Source: Brevundimonas terrae
Lineage (GTDB): Bacteria; Pseudomonadota; Alphaproteobacteria; Caulobacterales; Caulobacteraceae
DNA length: 64,000 bases
Reading direction: 5' to 3'
Assembly (NCBI RefSeq): GCF_011761985.1
Contig: NZ_JAASQT010000003.1
Span: 124,001 to 188,000, forward strand
The notes beneath the pieces were generated by a model. It saw nothing but the letters and a program-made list of their open reading frames with translations. It was not told where the DNA came from and did not search any database. Shown here piece after piece: positions 48,272 to 57,833 of the stretch. Both the position numbers and the translations under genes were made by a program. Position 1 is the stretch's first letter, and each line of letters opens with the position of its first letter.

Positions 48272-49755
48272 TGCCCGAGATCGAGTTCCCCTCACAACAG
48301 ATTGCCGTCATCGACATCGGCTCCAACTCGGTGCGTCTTGTGCTGTACCGGCTGGAAGGCCGCGCCATCTGGACCATGTTCAACGAAAAGGTTCTGGCCG
48401 GTCTGGGTCGCGATATTTCGGTGACCGGAAAGCTGTATGAACCGGGCGTCGAAATGGCCATGACGGCCCTGAAACGCTTTGCTGCGGTTATCGAAGGCGT
48501 CCAGCCAGACAAGATTTTGACCGCTGCCACCGCCGCTGTGCGCGAGGCCAGCGACGGTCCGGCCTTCTGCCAGCGCGTTCAGAACGAAACAGGCCTGAAC
48601 ATCCGCGTCCTCAGCGGCGAGGAAGAAGCCAAATACGCCGCCTTCGGTGTGATGTCGGGCGCGCCCCACTCCTCGGGCGTGGTCGGCGATCTGGGCGGGG
48701 CCAGTCTGGAACTGAACCGGCTGGGCACCACAGGTCAGGGTATCACCCTGCCGCTGGGACCATTTGTGCTGTCGGGCGGCAAGGATTTTGACGCCAAGCG
48801 TATTCAATCGCGCATCACCAAGGTTCTGGCCGGTGTGCCGGATGATTACCGCTCCAGCATTTTCAACGCCGTAGGCGGCGCATGGCGGACACTGGCGCAA
48901 ATCCAGATGGAGCGCACAAACCATCCTTTGCGGATCGTCCATCAGTATTGCATCAGCGCCGACGAAGCCCGCGATCTGGCCGACTGGGTCATTTCCCAGA
49001 ACCGTCCGGCACTTGAAAAACATCCCGGTGTTTCCAAGCGCCGCGCCGAAACCCTGCCCTATGCGGCCCTGAACCTGATCGGCCTGATTGATCGTCTGGG
49101 CATCGAAACCATCCGGTTCTCGGCATGGGGCGTGCGCGAAGGTATTCTGCACGGCCAGATGGAGCCGAAAATGCGCGCCGTTGATCCGCTGCTTGCGGGC
49201 TGTTCGGCATGGGGCGGTCGTCAGGGCGTTGACCCTGCCCTGCCGCGCGCTCTGGACGGTTGGCTACAGCCAGTCGCCTCGGCCCTGCCCGAAGTGTTTG
49301 GCGAGGAACGCGATGCTCTGCTGACGGCTTCGGTATGCCGTCTGGCCGATATCGGTGCGCGCCTGCACCCCGACCACCGGCCTGAACTGGTCTTTGACCA
49401 GACGCTGTGGGCGCCAATCGCCGGCCAAACCCATGCCGAACGGGCCTTTATGGCCGCCACCCTCTACGCCCGCTATGGTGGCACGGCAAAGACGCCGCGC
49501 CCCGAAACGGTGGACCGTCTTCTGTCGCCCGACGGCCAGAAACGCGCGCGCGCACTGGGTCTGGCCATGCGGTTGGCCTGTGACCTGTCGGGCCGCTCGC
49601 CCCAGCTTCTGTCCAACGCCGCCGTATCCGTCAGCAAGACCCATCTGCGGGTCACGGCCGTCAAAGGCTATGCCGCGATGCTGCTGGGTAGCCAGACCAA
49701 GCGCCGCGCCAAGGCCCTGTCCGACGCGATGGAGCTGGAACTGGCTGACTTCTAA
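48271..49755 (+). CDS. ppx: Exopolyphosphatase / pppGpp phosphohydrolase (Ppx/GppA)
   Basis: The 494-residue product has IAVIDIGSNSVRLVLY, EEEAKYAAFGV, and VVGDLGGASLELNRL, the ASKHA phosphate and ATP-type loops of Ppx/GppA enzymes. A C-terminal HD-like helical region (about 300 on) follows. It degrades polyphosphate from the end and may also convert pppGpp to ppGpp; the roles are not separable from sequence. It overlaps ppk by one base. Confidence 0.95.
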   Translation: MPEIEFPSQQIAVIDIGSNSVRLVLYRLEGRAIWTMFNEKVLAGLGRDISVTGKLYEPGVEMAMTALKRFAAVIEGVQPDKILTAATAAVREASDGPAFCQRVQNETGLNIRVLSGEEEAKYAAFGVMSGAPHSSGVVGDLGGASLELNRLGTTGQGITLPLGPFVLSGGKDFDAKRIQSRITKVLAGVPDDYRSSIFNAVGGAWRTLAQIQMERTNHPLRIVHQYCISADEARDLADWVISQNRPALEKHPGVSKRRAETLPYAALNLIGLIDRLGIETIRFSAWGVREGILHGQMEPKMRAVDPLLAGCSAWGGRQGVDPALPRALDGWLQPVASALPEVFGEERDALLTASVCRLADIGARLHPDHRPELVFDQTLWAPIAGQTHAERAFMAATLYARYGGTAKTPRPETVDRLLSPDGQKRARALGLAMRLACDLSGRSPQLLSNAAVSVSKTHLRVTAVKGYAAMLLGSQTKRRAKALSDAMELELADF

Positions 49756-49777
49756 GAACCACACCTGAGGGGGGATT

Positions 49778-50269
49778 ATGTGGACTTTACGGATTGCAAG
49801 CCTTGTGACCCTGATTGCCGCTATCGGAACATGGATCGCAAAAGGCATTGTCATCGACCGCTATATCGGTATGCCGCTAAGCAATTTTGGACTGTTCCTG
49901 ATCGCCCATCCGGTCAGTAAAATCGGCATGTTGATGCTCTTTGCGCTGGGCGGACTGCTGTGTCTCGCGGCTCTGATTGCATTGTTTGTTCACGGGGTGG
50001 CAAAGGACCGTAGCCCGTCTTCGCCTGTCGATCTGGTGATCTGGCTGGGTGTATTCGCCCTGATCGGCCTTAGCCTGCTGGTCAATGGTTATCAGGAAAT
50101 GGCCATTCAAATGGCGATCAAAGAAGTCGGGCCCGTCAGTTTTGCCGTCACAGCTCCGCAACGGGTCGAGCAACTCTTTGTCTTCAGCCTCGCCCTGTGG
50201 CCCTCTGCCTTTGCATTGCTGATGCTGCTTGTCGCCCGCATGCGCCGCAGCAAGGCCATAGGCGCGTAA
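49778..50269 (+). CDS. Small membrane protein, four predicted helices, unknown
   Basis: The 163-residue product has hydrophobic segments at about 7-27, 40-68, 85-103 and 133-153, and a basic end (RMRRSKAIGA). I do not recognise a family. A GAGGGGGG ribosome binding site precedes the ATG. It lies 22 bp after ppx on the same strand and ends before a strong terminator, so it is probably the last gene of the ppk-ppx unit. Confidence 0.75.
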   Translation: MWTLRIASLVTLIAAIGTWIAKGIVIDRYIGMPLSNFGLFLIAHPVSKIGMLMLFALGGLLCLAALIALFVHGVAKDRSPSSPVDLVIWLGVFALIGLSLLVNGYQEMAIQMAIKEVGPVSFAVTAPQRVEQLFVFSLALWPSAFALLMLLVARMRRSKAIGA

Positions 50270-50285
50270 ATCTGCCCCAGAAACC

Positions 50286-50320
50286 AAAAGGGACCGCAGC
50301 CAGTGGCTACGGTCCCTTTT
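50286..50320. terminator. Bidirectional terminator between the membrane protein gene and rnd
   Basis: AAAAGGGACCG and CGGTCCCTTTT form an 11-bp stem; the bases inside can extend the pairing in part. Confidence 0.88.
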
Positions 50321-50340
50321 CATTGGCAGGACTGTGAAAA

Positions 50341-51495
50341 TCAGTCTTCGATTTCGACGATCTCGACGCGCGATCCGTTCAGGACCAGAGCAATCTCGCC
50401 GCGTTTCAGTTTCAGCGCATCTTCGCCGAACATCTTGCGGCGCCAGCCCTTCATGGCCTCGATATCGGCATCGTCGTTCAGCGCGATTTTTTCGAGGTCG
50501 GACACGGTGGCGATCAGCTTGGAGGCCACGCCTTCATTGTCGCTCTTGGCCTTCAGCAGAACCTTCAGCAGTTCCACCACCGACGGCGGGGCCGGTTGGT
50601 TGGCGCTGGGGCGTTCCAGCTTAGGCGCATGGGCTTCGGGATCGGCCAGAACGCGCTTGAGTTCAGCAGCCAGTTCCAGACCCAGACGCGATGCGCCAAA
50701 GCCCTTGGGCACCGAGCGCAGGCGGTTGAAGGCATCCGGATCGGTCGGGCACTGGACGGCGATTTCGTCCACGCCTTCGTCTTTCAAGATACGGCCACGC
50801 GGCTGGTCGCGTTCCTGGGCGGCACGTTCGCGCCAGACAGCGGTGGCCACAAAGGCCGCCAGATATTTGGCGTTGAACTTTTTGGGCTTCAGACGTTTCC
50901 ACGCATTTTCCGGCGTGGTGTCATAAAGGGCCGGATCGGTCAGGGCATCCATCTCGCCCATCACCCAGTCCAGACGACCTTCCTTGTTCAGACGGTCGCG
51001 CAGCTTGGGATACAGGGCCGCAAGGTGGGTTACGTCACCCAGTGCATAGACCAGTTGCGCTTCCGACAGCGGGCGGCGTGCCCAGTCGGTGAAGCGGCTG
51101 CCCTTGTCCAGTTCCTGACGCAGCATCTGGCGGACCAGAGCCTCATAGGACACCTGATCGCCAAAGCCTGCGGCCATGGCAGCAACCTGCGTATCGAACA
51201 GCGGGCGCGGCATCGCACCCAGCCGGTTGAAGATTTCAACATCCTGACGGGCAGCATGGAAAACCTTCAGAATCGATTCGTCGCGCAGGATCGCAAGGAA
51301 GGGTTCGAGGTCCAGATCATCGGCCAGAGGGTCGATAATGGCGGCGTCCGTTGGCGAAGCCGCAGCCTGAATCAGGCAGAGCTTGGGCCAATAGGTCGTT
51401 TCGCGCATGAATTCCGTATCCACGGTCACAAAAGGTGCCTTGGACAGACGATCACAGAAAGCGATCAGCGCGTCATTGGTGGTGATTGGCGTCAT
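50341..51495 (-). CDS. rnd: Ribonuclease D
   Basis: The 384-residue product has VTVDTEFMRETTYWP (DEDD motif I), FHAARQDVEIF (motif II) and the tyrosine-type motif III near YALGDVTHLAALY. Two HRDC-like helical domains follow (about 210-380). RNase D trims the 3' ends of tRNA precursors; in Caulobacter it also joins the RNase E degradosome. Its start is 80 bp from the divergent purM. Confidence 0.95.
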   Translation of the reverse strand: MTPITTNDALIAFCDRLSKAPFVTVDTEFMRETTYWPKLCLIQAAASPTDAAIIDPLADDLDLEPFLAILRDESILKVFHAARQDVEIFNRLGAMPRPLFDTQVAAMAAGFGDQVSYEALVRQMLRQELDKGSRFTDWARRPLSEAQLVYALGDVTHLAALYPKLRDRLNKEGRLDWVMGEMDALTDPALYDTTPENAWKRLKPKKFNAKYLAAFVATAVWRERAAQERDQPRGRILKDEGVDEIAVQCPTDPDAFNRLRSVPKGFGASRLGLELAAELKRVLADPEAHAPKLERPSANQPAPPSVVELLKVLLKAKSDNEGVASKLIATVSDLEKIALNDDADIEAMKGWRRKMFGEDALKLKRGEIALVLNGSRVEIVEIED

Positions 51496-51575
51496 TACAG
51501 TCTATAGCCCCGCACGACGCCGTCGTGGCAAGAGCGCTGCGACAGATTTTTGTCCCTGTTTTTGAGCCGTGACCG

Positions 51576-52613
51576 ATGAGCGACACCTCCGAAGCCCCCA
51601 AAACCGGCCTGACCTACGCGTCCGCAGGCGTAGATATCGATGCTGGCGAGCGTCTGGTTGACGCGATCAAGCCACTGGCAAAGTCCACGCGCCGTCCGGG
51701 TGCCGAGGCTTCGCTGGGTGGTTTTGGTGCCCTGTTCGACCTGAAAGCTGCCGGTTTCAACGATCCGCTGATCGTTTCGACCACCGACGGCGTCGGCACC
51801 AAGCTGAAAATCGCCATCGAAACCGGCATGCATGACGGTGTGGGCATCGATCTGGTGGCCATGTGCGTCAACGACCTATTGGCACAGGGCGCAGAGCCGC
51901 TGATGTTCCTCGACTACTATGCCACCGGCAAGCTGGACGTGGACGCCGCCAAGCGCGTCGTCGCCGGTATCGCCGAGGGCTGCCGGCAATCGGGTTCGGC
52001 TCTGGTCGGTGGTGAAACCGCCGAAATGCCGGGCATGTATTCGGGTGGCGACTATGACCTCGCCGGTTTCTCGATCGGTGCCGTAGAGCGCGGTCAGGTG
52101 CTGCCGTATCTGGACCAGCAAAAAGCCGGTGACGTCATCATCGGCATCGGCTCGTCCGGTCCGCACTCCAACGGTTATTCGCTGGTCCGCAAGGTTGTCG
52201 AGAAGTCGGGCCTTGGCTGGGATGGCGCTGCGCCGTTCGCCGAAGGCAAGACGCTGGCCGAAGCTTTGATGGAGCCGACCCGCATCTATGTGAAGTCGGT
52301 CCTGCCGCTGATGAAGTCGGGTCTGGTCAATGCCGGTGCCCACATCACCGGTGGTGGCCTGATCGAGAACCCGCCGCGTTGCATCGCCGAGGGCTTCAAG
52401 GCCGAGTTCGACTGGAATTCGTGGGAAATGCCGCCGGTCTTCCAGTGGATGGCCGAAGTCGGCGAGATCGACGCCCACGAAATGCGCCGCACCTTCAACT
52501 GTGGCGTGGGCTTCATCCTGATCGCCAAGCCGGAACATGCCGAGGCTATTCTGGCGGCCCTGCTGAACGCGGGCGAAGAAGCCTTTATCTGCGGTCAACT
52601 GGTCGCCGCCTAA
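51576..52613 (+). CDS. purM: Phosphoribosylformylglycinamidine cyclo-ligase
   Basis: The 345-residue product has LTYASAGVDIDAGERLVDAIKPL, TTDGVGTKLKIAIETG, GGETAEMPGMY, IGIGSSGPHSNGYSLVR and HITGGGLIENPPR, all AIR synthetase signatures. It closes the imidazole ring in purine synthesis. Its usual neighbour purN lies 1.8 kb away with a reversed peptidase gene between them. Confidence 0.97.
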   Translation: MSDTSEAPKTGLTYASAGVDIDAGERLVDAIKPLAKSTRRPGAEASLGGFGALFDLKAAGFNDPLIVSTTDGVGTKLKIAIETGMHDGVGIDLVAMCVNDLLAQGAEPLMFLDYYATGKLDVDAAKRVVAGIAEGCRQSGSALVGGETAEMPGMYSGGDYDLAGFSIGAVERGQVLPYLDQQKAGDVIIGIGSSGPHSNGYSLVRKVVEKSGLGWDGAAPFAEGKTLAEALMEPTRIYVKSVLPLMKSGLVNAGAHITGGGLIENPPRCIAEGFKAEFDWNSWEMPPVFQWMAEVGEIDAHEMRRTFNCGVGFILIAKPEHAEAILAALLNAGEEAFICGQLVAA

Positions 52614-52633
52614 GCGATCAGCCCCAAAAGAAC

Positions 52634-52665
52634 AAAGCCCCGCAGATCACTCTGCGGGGCTTTTT
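52634..52665. terminator. Terminator between purM and the S10 peptidase gene
   Basis: AAAGCCCCGCAGA and TCTGCGGGGCTTT form a 13-bp stem with a TCAC loop and a T-run after. Confidence 0.92.
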
Positions 52666-52670
52666 CTTAT

Positions 52671-54245
52671 TTAGCGGACGCCGCCGTTGGACGTCTCGTC
52701 ATAGTATTTGGCCAGATCGCGATACAGTTGCTCCAGCGGCTCGCGGCTGGTGTACATCATGTGACCACCTTCATAATAGGTGAACTCGACGTTCTTACGC
52801 AGGTGCGGCTCCAGCATCATCTGGTTCAGATCATACTCGGTGCCAAAGAACGGCGTGGCCGCATCATAGTAACCGTTCAGGGCCAGAACCTTCAGGTGCG
52901 GGTTACGGCGCATGACAGTCGCCAGATCAATGGCAGTGTTCGGCGTGGTTTGCGGACCACCGACCGGCGGACGGTGCGACCAGTTCCAGTCAAAGCCCGG
53001 CAAACCGCGTGCCGACTGGCGATATTCCAGATCGGTACGATAGTTCAGCGTATTGGCGATATAGTCCTGGAACATGCCGTAATAGGCACCCGTCACCGCG
53101 CTGGATGCCGGATCTTCTTCCGGTGCGCCGGTCACCTGGCTGGCGTCGATACCCAGATAACGGCTGTCCAGACGGCCGACCGTCTGACGGCGGTCACGCA
53201 GCAACTCCTTGCGGAACGGGCTCAGCTCGACACGCAGGTTTGCGGCATTGATGAAGTTGGCATCGATACCGATCAGCGTACTCATCTGCTGGGCGATCTG
53301 TGCCTTCTCCTGATCGGAGATGTTATGGCCCTTGTTCAGAGCCGTCTGGTACGGACCCGCCGCAAACTCGCGGGCGCGCTGGACGTGGTCTTCCAGCGAG
53401 ACGCCATCACGGTTGATGGCATTGTGGTACCACGCCGTCGCCGCATAGGTCGGCAGCAGGCTGACAAAGTTCTGCGGATAGCCCGGCTGGCGCACGCCAT
53501 AGTTCATGATCGACGACAGCAGGATGACGCCATTCAGCGACATGCCACGGTTTTCAAGCTGATAGGCCAAGGCACCGGCACGCAGCGTGCCATAGCTTTC
53601 ACCCAGTACGAATTTCGGGCTGTTCCAGCGGTTGTACTTGGTGGTGTAGCGCAGGATGAAGCGGGCAAACATGTCCGCATCGCCATCCACGCCCCAGTAG
53701 GCCGAGGTCGGCGCATCACCCAGCGGGCGCGAATATCCGGCACCGACCATGTCGATAAAGACCAGATCGGTCTTGTCCAGCAGGGTCATGTCGTTCGAGG
53801 TCAGGCGCAGCGGCCCCGGACGCTCGACCACCGGATCATCGGTTGCCACGCGGGTCGGACCAAACGCGCCCATGTGCAGCCACATGGTCGGCGAACCCGG
53901 ACCGCCGTTGAACATATAGGTGATCGGGCGCGTGCCCAGCGGCTGGCCATCCAGCGTATAGGCCACATAGAAGACGCTCGACGTCGGCTGGCCCGCATCG
54001 GTGCGAACCGTCAGCGTCCCCGCCGTCGCCTTATAGCGCAGGGTCTTGCCGTGGGCCTGCATGGTGTGACTGGTCACAACCTCGCGCTCTTCCGCGGTCG
54101 GACGGACCCAGTTCTTCTCGATATCCTCGGCCACCGCGTTACGCGCGCGCTCGGCGGCGCTGCCACGATTGCCGTCCTGAGCCTGCGCTGCCAGCGGCGC
54201 GGCCAGAAGCGTGGCCGCACAGGCCGCGATAATCAGTTTACGCAT
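52671..54245 (-). CDS. Serine carboxypeptidase-like protein, peptidase family S10, exported
   Basis: The 524-residue product has a signal peptide (LAAQAQ, about 22), YMFNGGPGSPT (oxyanion region), GESYGT with Ser217 as nucleophile, ALNGYYDAATPFFGTEYD (Asp) and YYEGGHMMYTSRE (His). This is a bacterial S10 carboxypeptidase group frequent in Caulobacterales and Sphingomonadales. It probably trims peptides in the periplasm for nutrition. It sits reversed between purM and purN. Confidence 0.92.
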   Translation of the reverse strand: MRKLIIAACAATLLAAPLAAQAQDGNRGSAAERARNAVAEDIEKNWVRPTAEEREVVTSHTMQAHGKTLRYKATAGTLTVRTDAGQPTSSVFYVAYTLDGQPLGTRPITYMFNGGPGSPTMWLHMGAFGPTRVATDDPVVERPGPLRLTSNDMTLLDKTDLVFIDMVGAGYSRPLGDAPTSAYWGVDGDADMFARFILRYTTKYNRWNSPKFVLGESYGTLRAGALAYQLENRGMSLNGVILLSSIMNYGVRQPGYPQNFVSLLPTYAATAWYHNAINRDGVSLEDHVQRAREFAAGPYQTALNKGHNISDQEKAQIAQQMSTLIGIDANFINAANLRVELSPFRKELLRDRRQTVGRLDSRYLGIDASQVTGAPEEDPASSAVTGAYYGMFQDYIANTLNYRTDLEYRQSARGLPGFDWNWSHRPPVGGPQTTPNTAIDLATVMRRNPHLKVLALNGYYDAATPFFGTEYDLNQMMLEPHLRKNVEFTYYEGGHMMYTSREPLEQLYRDLAKYYDETSNGGVR

Positions 54246-54309
54246 GAATACTCCCCCCTAAACAGAGCGGCACAGCCTAATCACGCGGTTAAAACAACAG
54301 CAACACCGC

Positions 54310-54324
54310 CGTTATCAAATAACG
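54310..54324. promoter_or_regulatory. Palindrome upstream of the S10 peptidase gene
   Basis: CGTTAT-CAA-ATAACG is a perfect 6-bp inverted repeat around three bases, 65 bp before the S10 peptidase ATG. It could be an operator. Regulator unknown. Confidence 0.25.
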
Positions 54325-54428
54325 TAGATACGCAAGAACCACGGCCAGACTGCCGCTTTGCGCTTGCCTTTGCGGGCCTCAGGCTTCAATGGCCATGCAG
54401 ACACGACCTGCCCCTATCCGAGCCGCTG

Positions 54429-55022
54429 ATGACCGCCCCTTCCAAGACCCGCGTCGCCGTTCTGATCTCCGGTTCCGGCACCAATATGGTCTCGCTGGCC
54501 AAGGCTGCACAGGCTGCGGACTGCCCCTACGAAGTGGTTCTGGTGCTTTCGAATATCGAGGACGCTGCCGGTCTGCAAAAAGCGTGCGATCTGGGCATAG
54601 AGGCCGTATCCGTACCCCATCGCGCCTTTGGCAAGGACCGCGAGGCCCACGAAAAAGCCGTTCACGCCGAACTGCAAAAGCGCGATGTTCAGGTTGTCGC
54701 CCTTGCCGGATATATGCGTATCCTCACCCCTTGGCTGGTCAGGGAATGGGAGGGTCGCATGGTCAATATCCACCCGTCTCTGTTGCCGCTCTATCCCGGT
54801 CTGGACACCCATGCCCGCGCCATCGCGGCGGGTGACACAGAGGCCGGTTGTACTATCCACATCGTCACCGAAGGCATGGACGAAGGCCCGATCATCGGTC
54901 AGGCCCGCGTTCCGGTCATGCAGGGCGACACACCGGATATGCTGGCCGAACGGGTCAAAGAGGCCGAACACAGGCTGTACCCGCAGATTCTTTCAAATTT
55001 CGTCATTCAAAGCTGCAATTAA
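54429..55022 (+). CDS. purN: Phosphoribosylglycinamide formyltransferase
   Basis: The 197-residue product has VAVLISGSGTNMVSL, ALAGYMRILTPWLVREWEGRMVNIHPSLLPLYPGLDTHARAIAAGDTEAGCTIHIV, the PurN motif set with the catalytic N-H-D residues. It formylates glycinamide ribonucleotide in purine synthesis using 10-formyl-THF. The frame stays open far upstream, but only this part is coding. Its start is 183 bp from the S10 peptidase start on the other strand. Confidence 0.95.
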   Translation: MTAPSKTRVAVLISGSGTNMVSLAKAAQAADCPYEVVLVLSNIEDAAGLQKACDLGIEAVSVPHRAFGKDREAHEKAVHAELQKRDVQVVALAGYMRILTPWLVREWEGRMVNIHPSLLPLYPGLDTHARAIAAGDTEAGCTIHIVTEGMDEGPIIGQARVPVMQGDTPDMLAERVKEAEHRLYPQILSNFVIQSCN

Positions 55023-55126
55023 TCGAAATTAATGTGGCACGCGTCCCAATCGGGCGCACAATCGAACCCTGCGGGGGCAGCAGACCATTGAGTCTGGACC
55101 TCCTCCTTCTTTGAGGATTCGATTGA

Positions 55127-57148
55127 ATGAAAAAGCATCTGCTGTGCGCCGTCGCCCTGTCGGCTTGCCTAACGGCCCCTTGCGTCGCGTCGGCGCAATC
55201 GGCGCATTTCCAGCCCTGGGGTTTTGATCTTGAAGGGCGCGACCTGAGCGTTCGCCCCGGCGACGATTTCAACGCCTATGCCAATGGCACCTATCTGGCC
55301 AATGTTGAAATTCCGGCAGACAAGACCCGCTTTGGTCCGTTTGACGCCCTGTATGAAAACGCTCAGGGCCAACTTCGCGCCATCATCGAAGAATCCGCCG
55401 CCAACCCGAACACCGACAATGCCCGCAAGGTCGGTGCCCTCTATGCCAGCTTCATGAATGAAGCCGCCGTTGACGCCAAGGGCGCAGCCCCGATGGCTGC
55501 CGATCTGGCCTCCGTCAAAGCCGCCACCAGCCACAGCGACATCGCCCGCCTGATGGGCGGCAGCAATGATGGCTTCGGCTCGTCCATCTTTGGTCTGGGC
55601 GTCATGGAGGACATGAAGAACTCCTCCATCAACAGCCTATATCTGGGTATCGGCTCGCTGGGCCTGCCCGACCGCGACTACTACCTGTCCGACAGCTTTG
55701 CGCCGCAACGCGCCGCCTATCAGGCCTATATCGGCCGGATGCTGACCATGGCGGGCTGGGACAATGCCGAACAGGCCGCCAGCGACATCATGGCCTTTGA
55801 GACGGCCCTCGCCCAAAAGCACTGGCCAATCGCCGATCGTCGCCAGTTCGACAAGCTGTACAACCCGATTGCCGCGACCGAACTGTCCACCTTTGCTCCC
55901 GGTTTTGACTGGGCCGCCTTCCTGAACGCCTCCAAGGTTGGAGATGTCGCTCAGGTGGTGATGATGGAAAACACCGCCCTACCCGGTATGGCAGAAGTGT
56001 TTGCCGCCACCGACCTGAACACCCTCAAGGCGTGGCAGGCCTTCAACATCATCGATGGCGCATCGCCCTATCTGTCGAAAGACTTTGTGGATGCCCGTTT
56101 CGAGTTCCGCAACAAGACCCTGCGCGGTCAGCCGGAAAACCGTCCGCGCTGGAACCGTGGCGTGGCTCTGGTCGATGGTAGCCTGTCCGAAGTGCTGGGT
56201 CAGGAATATGTCGCCCGCCACTTCCCTGCATCCTCCAAGGCCCAGATGGAAGAACTGGTCGGCAATCTGATTGCCACCATGCGCGACCGTCTGACCCATC
56301 TGGAATGGATGGCGCCGGCCACCCGCACCGAGGCTCTGGCCAAGCTGGACAGCTTCCGTCCCAAGATCGGCTATCCGGACAAGTGGCGCTCGTATGATGC
56401 CCTGAACGTCAGCGCCGATGACCTGTATGGCAATATCGAACGCATCTCTGCCTTCGACTGGGCCTATAACCGCGCCAAGATCGGTCAGGCTGTCGATCTG
56501 GAAGAATGGGGCATGTCGCCGCAAACGGTGAACGCCTATTACCACCCGCTGCGTAACGAGATCGTCTTCCCCGCTGCCATCCTGCAGCCGCCCTTCTTCG
56601 ACCCGAACGCCGACGCCGCCGTCAACTATGGCGGTATCGGTGCCGTGATCGGTCACGAAATCATGCACGGTTTCGACGATCAGGGCCGCAAGACCGACGC
56701 CAAGGGCCAACTTCGTGACTGGTGGACCGCAGAAGATGCCGCCCGCTTCGACGTCGAGGCCAAGAAGCTGGGCGCGCTATACGCCGCACAGCAGCCGCTG
56801 CCGGGCGTTGCGATCAATCCGGACCTGACCATGGGCGAGAACATCGCCGATCTGGGCGGTCTGGTTCTGGCGCACGCGGCCTATAACCGCAGCCTGAACG
56901 GTCAGGCGGCGCCTGTTATGGATGGTGTCACCGCCGAACAGCGCCTGTTCCTTGGCTGGGCGCAGGTCTGGCGTGACAAGATCCGCGACGAGACCCTGCG
57001 CGAGTATCTGGCCACCGACCCGCACTCGCCGGGTGCGGCCCGCGCCGCCACACCGCCGCGCAGCATCGACGCTTGGTACGATGCCTTCGGAATTACTGCC
57101 GACCAGAAGCAGTACCTGAAGCCGGAAGATCGCGTCCGCATCTGGTAA
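55127..57148 (+). CDS. M13-family metallopeptidase (PepO/neprilysin-like), exported
   Basis: The 673-residue product has a signal peptide (CVASAQS, about 24), GDDFNAYANGTYL typical of the M13 N-terminal domain, and VIGHEIMHGFDDQG (His510, Glu511, His514). ENIADLGG follows with Glu571 as third zinc ligand. M13 enzymes are zinc endopeptidases acting on short peptides; the bacterial ones are usually periplasmic or surface. It follows purN by about 100 bp on the same strand but has a separate signal-peptide start, so a different function. Confidence 0.93.
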   Translation: MKKHLLCAVALSACLTAPCVASAQSAHFQPWGFDLEGRDLSVRPGDDFNAYANGTYLANVEIPADKTRFGPFDALYENAQGQLRAIIEESAANPNTDNARKVGALYASFMNEAAVDAKGAAPMAADLASVKAATSHSDIARLMGGSNDGFGSSIFGLGVMEDMKNSSINSLYLGIGSLGLPDRDYYLSDSFAPQRAAYQAYIGRMLTMAGWDNAEQAASDIMAFETALAQKHWPIADRRQFDKLYNPIAATELSTFAPGFDWAAFLNASKVGDVAQVVMMENTALPGMAEVFAATDLNTLKAWQAFNIIDGASPYLSKDFVDARFEFRNKTLRGQPENRPRWNRGVALVDGSLSEVLGQEYVARHFPASSKAQMEELVGNLIATMRDRLTHLEWMAPATRTEALAKLDSFRPKIGYPDKWRSYDALNVSADDLYGNIERISAFDWAYNRAKIGQAVDLEEWGMSPQTVNAYYHPLRNEIVFPAAILQPPFFDPNADAAVNYGGIGAVIGHEIMHGFDDQGRKTDAKGQLRDWWTAEDAARFDVEAKKLGALYAAQQPLPGVAINPDLTMGENIADLGGLVLAHAAYNRSLNGQAAPVMDGVTAEQRLFLGWAQVWRDKIRDETLREYLATDPHSPGAARAATPPRSIDAWYDAFGITADQKQYLKPEDRVRIW

Positions 57149-57156
57149 AATGAATG

Positions 57157-57187
57157 GCCCGCAGTCCTTATGGATTGCGGGCTTTTT
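57157..57187 (+). terminator. Terminator of the M13 peptidase gene
   Basis: GCCCGCAGTCC and GGATTGCGGGC form an 11-bp stem with one G-T pair around TTAT, then a T-run. Confidence 0.9.
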
Positions 57188-57204
57188 CACCGGTCATGCC
57201 AAAG

Positions 57205-57239
57205 AAAAAACCCCGCCAGCACGTGCTGGCGGGGCTTTT
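57205..57239 (-). terminator. Terminator of ndk (minus strand)
   Basis: CCCCGCCAGC-ACGT-GCTGGCGGGG is a perfect hairpin; read on the minus strand it is followed by a run of six T. Confidence 0.92.
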
Positions 57240-57277
57240 CTAATCGCGTTGCCACCTGAAATCAGGCGGCACCACAC

Positions 57278-57697
57278 TTAGCCAACGATGTCGGCGTCGG
57301 TGAAGAATTGAGCGATTTCGATGCCGGCGTTTTCCAGCGAGTCCGAACCGTGGACCGAGTTTTCACCGATCGACAGGGCGAACAGCTTGCGGATGGTGCC
57401 TTCGGCAGCATCGTTCGGGTTGGTTGCGCCCATGACTTCACGGTACTTGGCGACAGCGTTGTCACCTTCCAGCACTTGCACAACGACCGGCTCGGCGATC
57501 ATTTGCGAAACCAGTTCGCCGTAGAACGGGCGTTCTGCGTGAACTTCGTAGAACTTCTTGGCTTGAGCTTCGCTCAGCTTGACGCGGCGTTGAGCGACGA
57601 TGCGCAGGCCAGCGTTTTCGATCACAGCGTTGATTGCACCGGTCAGGTTACGACGGGTGGCGTCCGGCTTGATGATCGAGAATGTACGTTCGGTCAT
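57278..57697 (-). CDS. ndk: Nucleoside diphosphate kinase
   Basis: The 139-residue product has [17 protein letters not shown] at the start, [12 protein letters not shown], and the catalytic histidine motif NSVHGSDS. It moves phosphates between nucleoside di- and triphosphates. It stands alone with its own terminator and is divergent from the ABC-F gene. Confidence 0.97.
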   Translation of the reverse strand: MTERTFSIIKPDATRRNLTGAINAVIENAGLRIVAQRRVKLSEAQAKKFYEVHAERPFYGELVSQMIAEPVVVQVLEGDNAVAKYREVMGATNPNDAAEGTIRKLFALSIGENSVHGSDSLENAGIEIAQFFTDADIVG

Positions 57698-57833
57698 GGT
57701 AGTGACTTCTGTTTGGAAAAAAGGGTCGCGGGCTTATAGCGTTCTGCTCACCTATTTCCAACTCCCCCTTACAGTTGTCCAAATTCTCCCGTAACAAGCG
57801 GCTTCTTCGACACGAAAAGTTCTTCCAGCCGAT

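Noticed and set aside
52728..54428. Open frame on the plus strand through the S10 peptidase gene into purN
   Set aside because: Only the purN part has recognisable motifs; the rest is antisense to a clear S10 peptidase.
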